The notes under the pieces are model-generated. The model did not search any database. It worked only from the letters and a program-made list of their open reading frames with translations, and was not told the DNA's origin. Shown here one piece after another: positions 1-5,337 of a stretch of 5,337 bases of DNA. This DNA is from Deltaproteobacteria bacterium (GTDB lineage Bacteria; Myxococcota_A; UBA9160; PR03). Every line of letters starts with the position of its first letter. The first letter of the stretch is position 1. The stretch covers positions 1-5,337 of the forward strand of contig JAGSPS010000236.1 in the NCBI GenBank assembly GCA_018262315.1. Reading direction: 5' to 3'. Both the position numbers and the translations under genes were made by a program.

Positions 1-621
1 CGCGTAGTCCTTGCCGGCCCAGAGGCCCCCGTTGCGGAACGGATCGTAGAGGCGATAGCGCGCCGAGATCAGCGTGCGCGCGATGTAGTCGAGACCGACC
101 TTGTGCATCAGCGCCGTCGCGTCCGAATTGGAGGAGCGACGGATCATCCGTTGCAGCTGCCCGCGCGTCTCGCCGTCGAGCACCAGCCTGCCTTCGGATG
201 CCTTCTGGAAGACGCCGAGCATCACGGCGATCTTGGGCAGGCTCGCCGCGTAGAGCATGGTGTCGCCGTTCAGCGCCGCGACACGCGGGTGCGCGAGGTC
301 GGTGGTGTCGACGAGCGACACCGCGAGCTTCTTCTCGCGCAGCGCTTGCTCGAGACCCAGGTCGGCGATCGAGCGCGTGAGCGCTTCCTCGAGGTCAGGA
401 TCGAGATACTCCCAGAGCGGCGCGGGATCGCGAAGTTGCAGCTGATCCTTCAGACCGGCGCGCACGGGCGACGCGATGTCGGCCATCAGCGCGCCCTGCG
501 CCGCCGCGCCGTTGCCGCCGGCGCGCGCGGCGGCAGGCAGCAGCGACGCTGCCACGAACGCGACCGCCAATCCCGTACTAGCCGTTCGTCTGAGCAAGCT
601 CCCCGTTCCCCGAAAGATCAT
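1..621 (-). CDS. Secreted class A beta-lactamase-like serine hydrolase (3' truncated by window edge)
   Basis: The first 207 codons are visible and the frame runs open off the window edge at position 1. An N-terminal Sec-type signal is clear: a basic stretch (MIFRGTGSLLRRTAS), a hydrophobic core rich in Ala/Val/Leu (about residues 17-31) and an A-R-A cleavage site near residue 34, so the mature protein should be periplasmic or exported. The catalytic SxxK motif is S-L-P-K at residues 127-130 (context YAASLPKIAVMLG). The second active-site motif, SxN, is S-S-N at 163-165 (context RRSSNSDATALM), equivalent to SDN of class A enzymes. The third motif (KTG/KSG-like) would lie beyond the window. Family knowledge: this fold covers true beta-lactamases, penicillin-binding-protein-like peptidases and esterases, so beta-lactam resistance cannot be claimed. 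An extra segment of about 90 residues (35-125) between signal and SxxK is longer than in compact beta-lactamases. The ATG at 621 gives the best signal peptide; a GTG at 627 and an ATG at 663 are in-frame alternatives. The gene overlaps the transporter gene by 44 bp, implying co-transcription and probably translational coupling. Confidence 0.88.
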   Translation of the reverse strand, partial: MIFRGTGSLLRRTASTGLAVAFVAASLLPAAARAGGNGAAAQGALMADIASPVRAGLKDQLQLRDPAPLWEYLDPDLEEALTRSIADLGLEQALREKKLAVSLVDTTDLAHPRVAALNGDTMLYAASLPKIAVMLGVFQKASEGRLVLDGETRGQLQRMIRRSSNSDATALMHKVGLDYIARTLISARYRLYDPFRNGGLWAGKDYA

Positions 622-2065
622 GGACACTGCCCCCCTCACGCTCTGCCCCGGCCATCCGCCCATGCTCCCGTGCCACCCAGACCGCCGCGACGAGCCACAC
701 GAGGGCGAGCGCGACGTTCAACATCAGATAGGTTCGGATGGACGCCGAGAATAGCTGAACCCCCAGCAGTACCGTAACGGCAGCCATGCCGTCTCCGGCG
801 CGCACGAAGAGCGAATCGACCGTTGGCTTGCCCTTGAACGTGACGGACTGACTCATCGGCAACCAGAGCACGTGCCGGGCGGTGTTGTTGATCGAATAGT
901 CCGTGGCGTTCACGGCCGCCTGCGTGGTGCGTACCACAGCGAGAAGCGGAAACACGACCATTGCGGAATAGGAGAGCATCGCGATCACCGGAAGCAGCAG
1001 GAGGAGTGCAGCAAAGCCGCCGTACTTCAGGATGCGCGACGCCACGACCGCCTGCAGCGCCAGCGCGAGCGCGTTCACCCAGAAGTAGAAGCCGCCGAAG
1101 AACGCCGTCGTGCCCTCCTTGACGAAGCTCTTGACGGCGTCACCCGCGAGTCCCTGCGCTTCCACCTGTCTCTGGATTGTCTCCTGCACGACCTGGAAGA
1201 GCTGGTTCTCGCCGTTGGTCTTGACCCAGTTCGTGATCAGCATGATGAGGCCGATCACGAGCAGATAGCGGGTGCCGAAGACCAGCCGCAGCGCGCCGCG
1301 GCGATCGGCCAGCGCCGATCCCCCCGCGATCGGGGCGCGCTTCGGCGCCGCCACACCCCCCTCCGTCACGTCCGCACGGCGCGTCAACCAGATCGACGCC
1401 GCGAGCGGCACGAGCGCCATCAGCAGCACGTGCTGGGTCGGGACGGTTCCCGAGGAGACCAGCTTCTCGAGCAGCAGCGAGCCCACCGCGGCTCCGGCCG
1501 TCGCGCCGATCGCGATCATCGGAAGCAGGCGGTTGCCGCGCTCTTCGCTGTAGAGGTCGGCCGCGAACGCCCAGAACTGCGCGACCACGAAGACGGCGAA
1601 CATCCCCACCCAGAGATAGAAGGCGATCCCGATGTAGGGCAACGGGGAGAGCAGGAAGTTCGGCTGGAGCGCCCAGAACAGCAGCATGTTCAGCATGCAG
1701 AAGAGCGTCGCCCGCTCGATCAGCACCGCGCGCGGCCAACGTCCGACCAGCCGCCCGTAGCCCGCCACGACCGGAATCAGCAGCAAGCTCTGGCCGAACG
1801 CGGTGTACGCCCGCATTTCCAGCTTCGAAAGCCCGGTGACTCCCGAGACCGCGATCCACCCCTCGCGCAGCGGCTTGATGAAGTAGTAGGCGCACAGGAT
1901 CAGGAAGACGTTCGCGAACATCAGCAGCGCCGTGCGCCCTTCTCCGGGCCGTACGTCGGTGAAAACGCGCAGCGCCCGCTCCACCCGGGAAAGGCGCGAG
2001 CGGTCGAAGTCGTTGGGCGCGATCGGGACCGTTGCGGACACGGACGGGCCTCGCGGCGGGAGCAT
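578..2065 (-). CDS. NTT/TLC-type (ATP/ADP translocase-like) membrane transporter
   Basis: A 495-residue polytopic inner-membrane protein with about 11-12 hydrophobic segments (near residues 45-65, 87-104, 113-132, 143-169, 183-200, 211-227, 265-281, 318-343, 348-378, 426-439 and 443-464) and a hydrophilic central loop (about 228-260). I assign it to the nucleotide transporter (NTT/TLC, Pfam ATP/ADP translocase) family on two patterns: the first membrane segment followed by YYFIKPLREG (60-69), and a C-terminal block TDYSINNTARHVLWLP followed by TFKGKPTVDSLFVRAGDG (388-426). The latter resembles the family's KGKAAIDV region, where a lysine matters for nucleotide binding in characterised members. 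Rickettsial and chlamydial relatives exchange host ATP for ADP; free-living relatives like this one have no established substrate, so nucleotide exchange is inference. It could also be labelled an MFS-like protein. The ATG at 2065 lacks a clear Shine-Dalgarno sequence. A GTG at 2041 (residue 9) has GAGG at 2049-2052 with a 7-base spacer and may be the true start. The gene starts 108 bp after the dehydrogenase stop and its last 30 hydrophilic residues lie at or over the overlap with the hydrolase gene. Confidence 0.85.
   Translation of the reverse strand: MLPPRGPSVSATVPIAPNDFDRSRLSRVERALRVFTDVRPGEGRTALLMFANVFLILCAYYFIKPLREGWIAVSGVTGLSKLEMRAYTAFGQSLLLIPVVAGYGRLVGRWPRAVLIERATLFCMLNMLLFWALQPNFLLSPLPYIGIAFYLWVGMFAVFVVAQFWAFAADLYSEERGNRLLPMIAIGATAGAAVGSLLLEKLVSSGTVPTQHVLLMALVPLAASIWLTRRADVTEGGVAAPKRAPIAGGSALADRRGALRLVFGTRYLLVIGLIMLITNWVKTNGENQLFQVVQETIQRQVEAQGLAGDAVKSFVKEGTTAFFGGFYFWVNALALALQAVVASRILKYGGFAALLLLLPVIAMLSYSAMVVFPLLAVVRTTQAAVNATDYSINNTARHVLWLPMSQSVTFKGKPTVDSLFVRAGDGMAAVTVLLGVQLFSASIRTYLMLNVALALVWLVAAVWVAREHGRMAGAEREGGSVHDLSGNGELAQTNG
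630..637 (-). promoter_or_regulatory. Probable ribosome binding site of the serine hydrolase gene
   Basis: On the minus strand GAGGGGGG lies 8 bases before the ATG at 621 and 2 bases before an in-frame GTG at 627. Its GAGG core is 12 bases from the ATG and 6 bases from the GTG, so the spacing does not by itself decide between the two starts. It sits inside the 3' coding part of the transporter gene, as expected for a gene initiated by ribosomes already on the message. Confidence 0.5.
2039..2052 (-). promoter_or_regulatory. Alternative GTG start with Shine-Dalgarno for the transporter gene
   Basis: The minus strand reads GAGG (2049-2052), a 7-base spacer, then GTG (2039-2041), in frame with the transporter at residue 9. 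The upstream ATG at 2065 is preceded by CCCCCCTCGAGTCGC, which has no purine-rich binding site. Starting at the GTG would remove eight residues ahead of the first membrane segment and not affect any domain. Confidence 0.45.
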
Positions 2066-2173
2066 GCGACTCGAGGGGGGCCGTTCAACATAGCCCGCAG
2101 CGCGGCGACTGCCCCGCCCTGCCCCTGCGTAACCTCTGCGATCGGCCGGCGGATCGGCTCGGGTCGAGAGCGG
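2066..2173. other. Intergenic spacer between dehydrogenase and transporter genes
   Basis: This is the only non-coding stretch in the window. I found no hairpin followed by a T-run on the minus strand: the best stems are 4-5 bp (for example CGATC/GATCG with an 8-base loop), so no intrinsic terminator is called. A TATGTT at 2087-2092 (minus strand) resembles a -10 box but has no acceptable -35 hexamer at 16-18 bases, so no promoter is called. There is a cluster of G-tracts on the minus strand at 2094-2125. The spacer contains no ATG, GTG or TTG and no stop codon in the frame shared by the two flanking genes. Confidence 0.7.
2094..2125 (-). other. G-tract cluster (possible G-quadruplex) in the transporter leader
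   Basis: On the minus strand the order is GGGG (2122-2125), a 2-base loop, GGG (2117-2119), a 1-base loop, GGGG (2112-2115), a 15-base loop, then GGG (2094-2096). Three closely spaced G-tracts plus a distant fourth meet a loose G-quadruplex pattern, but the long loop makes a stable fold uncertain, and G-runs are common in GC-rich DNA. Confidence 0.25.
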
Positions 2174-5100
2174 CTACTGCGCGGTCGCGAGCCCACGCAG
2201 CCGGCTCGTCAGCACCACCAGCGCGCTCGGACCATCGCCCGGTGCGATCTGCTTCTCGAGCGCCTGGATCTGGTCGAGCAGGACCCCGTGACGCTTCAGG
2301 AAGGCGTCCGCTGCTGCGAGCGGGTCTTCCGGCTTCGACGCGAGCACCGACTCGGTGAGCAGCCGCTGCAAGTCGAGCAGGTCGAAGCGCAGGTCGACCA
2401 GCACCATGCGGTCCCACAAGCCGCTGGCTTCGGCGTCGCGCAGGCGGCGGTGCGCCCAGTGGATACCGGCCCCTTCGCCGATGCGCGAGTAGACCCGCGC
2501 CGCGTCGGCGGGCGCGATCGGCAGCCGCTCGCTGAGCCGCAACACGTTGAGAGCGCGATCGGCGAGCGGGAGCATCGCGACGTCGCGCGCCAACTCGGGC
2601 GGAATGCCCTGTTGCGTCAGTGCGTCCTCGCGCTCCCGCGCCTGCGCCGTCTCGAGAGCGGAGAGGAACACGTCGATGTGCGCGCGCAGCTCGGCGAGAC
2701 CGCTGCGGCGGCGCGCGATTGCCGCGGCGTCGAGCAGCGCGCCGCCGCTCTTCACCAGCAGGCGCGCGACGCTGCGCACGCCGCGGTCGACCTCCAACAA
2801 CGCGTCGTAGACGGCTTCGCGCGGTACCGCCGCGCCGAGCGCGCACAGCGCCGTGCGGCGTTGCCCGATCTCGAGCAGATCCTCGGCGATCAGCAGCGCC
2901 GTCGCGACTTCTGGAATCGCGACGCCCAACTCCGCGACGAGCGACGGCACGAGCGCGGCGCCGCCCGCGTCGATCAGGCGGTTGGTGACGACCAGCGCCG
3001 TGATCTCGCGGCGCAGGCGATGTTCCCGCAAGGCGTCGGGCCAGGCGTCGCGAAAGGCGGGCGGGAAGTAACCGGCGAAGAGCGGTGCGAGCGCCGCCGC
3101 GTCGACCATCGCGTCCGTCGCCAGCGCACGCCGCGTCGCGAGCTTTGCGAGTCCCAGCATCACCGCCAGTTCGGGACGCACGAAGCCGCGTCCCTGCGCC
3201 GCGCGCGCGGCGACGAGCTTCTCGCCGGGAAGCCCCAGCGCCGCGGGATCGACGTCCGCTTCGTCACACAGCGCGAGCGCCGCGCGCGCGTACGACTGCG
3301 GTTCGCGGCGCGAGCGCCGTTCATCGAGCGAGAGCGCGAGCGCCTGGCCGCGGTTATGCGCGAGCACGCTCTCGCACGCGTCGGCCGACGCGCCGAACAG
3401 CGCCGCGTGTCGTTGCTCGGCGGAGAGCCGACCCGATCGCACCAACGGCGCCAGCAGGATCTTGTAGTTGACCTCGTGGTCCGAGAGATCGACGCCGCCC
3501 GAGTTGTCGACCGCGTCGGTGTCGATGCGCACGCCTGCGAGGCTCGCTTCGATGCGCGCCGCCTGCGTGAAGCCGAGATTGCCGCCCTCGGCGACGATCC
3601 GCGCGCGTAGCGCGCGGGCGTCGATGCGCACCGACTCGTTCGCGCGATCGCCGACGTCGGCGTTCGATTCGTGCGACGCCCGCACGTAGGTGCCGATGCC
3701 GCCGTTCCAGAGCAGGTCGACGTCGAGCGCCAGGATCGCGCGCACCAGGTCGTAACCCGAGATGCGGCCGGAACCGAGGCCGAAGCGCTCGCGCACGGCG
3801 GGCGCCAGATCGATCTGCTTCGCGGCGCGCGAGAAGACGCCGCCGCCGGCCGAGATCCGCGTCGCGTCGTAATCGGCCCAGCTCGACGTCGGCAGCTCGA
3901 AGAGGCGACGCCGCTCGTTCCACGAGAGTTCGGGGTCCGGGTCGGGATCGACGAAGATGTGACGGTGGTCGAAGGCCGCGATCAGCTTCGCCTTGCGCAT
4001 CAGCAGCGCGCCGTTGCCGAATACGTCGCCCGACATGTCGCCGATGCCGGCGGTCGTGAAGACATCGCGTTCGGGATCGACGCCCAGTTCGGCGAAATGC
4101 TGCTTCGCACATTCCCACGCGCCGCGGGCGGTGATCGCGAACTTCTTGTGGTCGTAGCCCTCGGAACCACCCGAGGCGAAGGCGTCGCCGAGCCAGAAGT
4201 CACGCGCGGTCGCGATGGCGTTGGCGGCGTCCGACAGGTGCGCCGTGCCCTTGTCCGCCGCGACGACCAGATACGGATCGTCGCCGTCGCGCCGCACGAC
4301 ATTCGCAGGCGGCAGCACCCGACCGGTTGCGTCGAGGTTGTCGGTCAGGTCGAGCAGACTCGCGACGAAGACGCGGTACTGCTCGTCGGCGAGCTTTCGC
4401 GCTTCACTCGGAGAAAGCCCGGAGCGCTTCAAGACGAAGCCGCCCTTGGCGCCGACCGGCACGATCAGCCCGTTCTTCAACTGCTGCGTGCGCATCAGGC
4501 CGAGAACCTCGACGCGCAGGTCGTCGAAGCGATCGCTCCAGCGCAAGCCCCCGCGCGCAACCGGCCCGCCCCGCAGGTGGATGCCCTGCAGCTCCGCCGA
4601 GTGCACGAAGATCTCGCACAGCGGCCGCGGCGGCGCGATTTCGGGCACCAGCGCCGGGTCGATCTTCATCGCGATGCGGTGCGGCGGCTCCTGCTTTGCA
4701 AAGAAGTTCGTGCGCAGCGTCGCCAACACCAGCGCGTAGAGACCCGAGAGCGCGCGGTCTTCGTTCAGCGACGCGATGCGGTCGCGGTAGCCCTCGAAAG
4801 CGCGCTGCAACCGGGCTTCGCGAACGCTGCGTTCGGCTGCTTCGAGAGCGGGATCGAAGCGCGCCGCGTGGAGCTGCACGAGCAGCCGCACGGCCAGCGG
4901 GTTCTCGAGCAGCACCGAGCGCAGGAACGGGCGCGTGAGGCTTCCCTGGATCTGGAGGAAGTATTCGAGATAGGCGCGCACGCAGTCGATCTCGCGCCAC
5001 GCGAGACCGGCGCCGAGCACGAGCCCGTTCAGCGGATCGCTCGCGACGGCGCCGAGTAGCACGGCGCGGATCGCGTCGCCGAGGCGTTCCGCAATCGCAT

Positions 5101-5337
5101 CGAGGTCGTCCTGCGTCGCGCCGAGCGGCAGCACGCGCAGCGTGGCGACCCGCGCGGGCGGCCGATCCAGCGGTGTGACGCGGAGCTGCTGCGCGTCGAT
5201 CACGCGGATGCCGAAGCCGTCGATCACCGGCAGCAGGTCGGAGAGCAACAGCGGCGGCTCGGGCAGGAAGATGTCGAGCGTGCTGAACTCGCGTTGCGCG
5301 CCGTCGTGGTCGAAGTAGAGGGCGAAGTGCGGCGCGC
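2174..5337 (-). CDS. gdhB: NAD-specific glutamate dehydrogenase, long form (5' truncated by window edge)
   Basis: This enzyme oxidatively deaminates L-glutamate to 2-oxoglutarate and ammonium with NAD, feeding amino-acid carbon into the TCA cycle in the cytoplasm. The window holds 1,053 codons plus the TAG stop. The frame is open to the right edge, so a TTG at 5248 is an internal leucine, not the start. Complete family members are about 1,600 residues, so roughly the first third (the regulatory ACT-like region) lies outside. Numbering from the first full codon, visible landmarks are: MKIDPALVPEIAPPRP (223-238); the substrate-binding block RGGPVARGGLRWSDR (255-269); QQLKNGLIVPVGAKGGF (284-300) with the GDH-signature catalytic lysine at 297; ADKGTAHLSDAANAI; WLGDAFASGGSEGYDHKK (381-398); the dinucleotide-region glycine motif GIGDMSGDVFGNG (430-442); FDHRHIFVDPDPD; LLWNGGIGTYV; and EGGNLGFTQ then DNSGGVDLSDHEVN (583-623). 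The C-terminal 400 residues form the helical extension typical of the long class. No frameshift or missing catalytic motif is seen. Long NAD-GDHs are often allosterically controlled by amino acids or nucleotides, which cannot be read from this part. The symbol varies between species (gdhB, gdhZ, gdh2). Confidence 0.97.
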   Translation of the reverse strand, partial: APHFALYFDHDGAQREFSTLDIFLPEPPLLLSDLLPVIDGFGIRVIDAQQLRVTPLDRPPARVATLRVLPLGATQDDLDAIAERLGDAIRAVLLGAVASDPLNGLVLGAGLAWREIDCVRAYLEYFLQIQGSLTRPFLRSVLLENPLAVRLLVQLHAARFDPALEAAERSVREARLQRAFEGYRDRIASLNEDRALSGLYALVLATLRTNFFAKQEPPHRIAMKIDPALVPEIAPPRPLCEIFVHSAELQGIHLRGGPVARGGLRWSDRFDDLRVEVLGLMRTQQLKNGLIVPVGAKGGFVLKRSGLSPSEARKLADEQYRVFVASLLDLTDNLDATGRVLPPANVVRRDGDDPYLVVAADKGTAHLSDAANAIATARDFWLGDAFASGGSEGYDHKKFAITARGAWECAKQHFAELGVDPERDVFTTAGIGDMSGDVFGNGALLMRKAKLIAAFDHRHIFVDPDPDPELSWNERRRLFELPTSSWADYDATRISAGGGVFSRAAKQIDLAPAVRERFGLGSGRISGYDLVRAILALDVDLLWNGGIGTYVRASHESNADVGDRANESVRIDARALRARIVAEGGNLGFTQAARIEASLAGVRIDTDAVDNSGGVDLSDHEVNYKILLAPLVRSGRLSAEQRHAALFGASADACESVLAHNRGQALALSLDERRSRREPQSYARAALALCDEADVDPAALGLPGEKLVAARAAQGRGFVRPELAVMLGLAKLATRRALATDAMVDAAALAPLFAGYFPPAFRDAWPDALREHRLRREITALVVTNRLIDAGGAALVPSLVAELGVAIPEVATALLIAEDLLEIGQRRTALCALGAAVPREAVYDALLEVDRGVRSVARLLVKSGGALLDAAAIARRRSGLAELRAHIDVFLSALETAQAREREDALTQQGIPPELARDVAMLPLADRALNVLRLSERLPIAPADAARVYSRIGEGAGIHWAHRRLRDAEASGLWDRMVLVDLRFDLLDLQRLLTESVLASKPEDPLAAADAFLKRHGVLLDQIQALEKQIAPGDGPSALVVLTSRLRGLATAQ

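Noticed and set aside
583..597. Twin-arginine (Tat) signal in the hydrolase
   Set aside because: The arginine pair in LLRRTAST lacks the rest of the Tat consensus (no F/L-x-K after RR), so a Sec signal is the simpler reading.
103..777. Plus-strand open frame of 224 codons
   Set aside because: Antisense and in codon register with the serine hydrolase; basic low-complexity translation (RRPPRRATRGRARR-like) with no domain.
2087..2092. TATGTT as a -10 promoter element for the transporter
   Set aside because: The hexamers at 16-18 bases upstream are G-rich (GGGGCA and neighbours) and do not resemble a -35 box.
2134..2173. Small inverted repeats after the dehydrogenase stop as a terminator
   Set aside because: Stems are only 4-5 bp and no T-run follows on the minus strand.
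2085..2846. Minus-strand open frame of 253 codons overlapping the dehydrogenase 3' end
   Set aside because: Out-of-frame shadow with Arg/Ala-rich translation; the dehydrogenase frame here carries the recognisable C-terminal family sequence.
872..3610. Plus-strand open frame of 912 codons as a real gene
   Set aside because: It is Arg/Gln/His/Glu-rich with no recognisable domain, runs across two strongly supported minus-strand genes and their spacer, and is explained by rare-codon avoidance in register with the sense frame.
3671..5059. Plus-strand open frame of 462 codons as a real gene
   Set aside because: Lies wholly opposite conserved catalytic parts of the glutamate dehydrogenase, in the same antisense register, with shadow-like composition.
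5246..5248. TTG at 5248 as the start of the dehydrogenase
   Set aside because: The frame stays open and family-like upstream to the window edge (HFALYFDHDG... DIFLPEPPLLLSDLLP), so this codon is an internal leucine.

Overview
This is a GC-rich, tightly packed bacterial segment with three genes, all on the minus strand. Read in the direction of transcription (from high to low coordinates) they are: the C-terminal two thirds of a large NAD-specific glutamate dehydrogenase (2174-5337, 5' end outside the window), a polytopic membrane protein of the ATP/ADP translocase-like (NTT/TLC) transporter family (578-2065), and the N-terminal part of a secreted serine hydrolase of the class A beta-lactamase-like fold (1-621, 3' end outside the window). 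No RNA gene, mobile element, CRISPR array or intrinsic terminator was seen.

The organism looks like a free-living, high-GC Gram-negative bacterium. The grounds are the long-form (roughly 1,600-residue) NAD-GDH, the free-living type of NTT-like transporter, and a Sec-type signal peptide on the hydrolase. Proteobacteria in the broad sense, including myxobacterial or other former deltaproteobacterial lineages, would fit. The sequence alone does not settle the phylum, and there are no signs of recent transfer.

Layout: the glutamate dehydrogenase ends at a TAG at 2174-2176. A 108-bp spacer (2066-2173) follows. It has no T-tract hairpin and no convincing promoter, and it happens to be stop-free in the reading frame shared by both flanking genes. 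The transporter follows, and its 3' end overlaps the start of the hydrolase by 44 bp, so those two genes are very probably translated from one message. The whole set could be one operon, but the spacer leaves that open for the dehydrogenase.

How they might work together: the dehydrogenase oxidises glutamate to 2-oxoglutarate and ammonium in the cytoplasm. The transporter sits in the inner membrane and belongs to a family whose characterised members exchange nucleotides, but its own substrate is unknown. The hydrolase is predicted to act in the periplasm, on a peptidoglycan-like or beta-lactam-like substrate or another ester/amide. No known pathway links the three. The overlapping transporter-hydrolase pair is the most suggestive association.

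The long plus-strand open frames (one of over 900 codons) are antisense shadows that lie in codon register with the minus-strand genes. They have no independent support.
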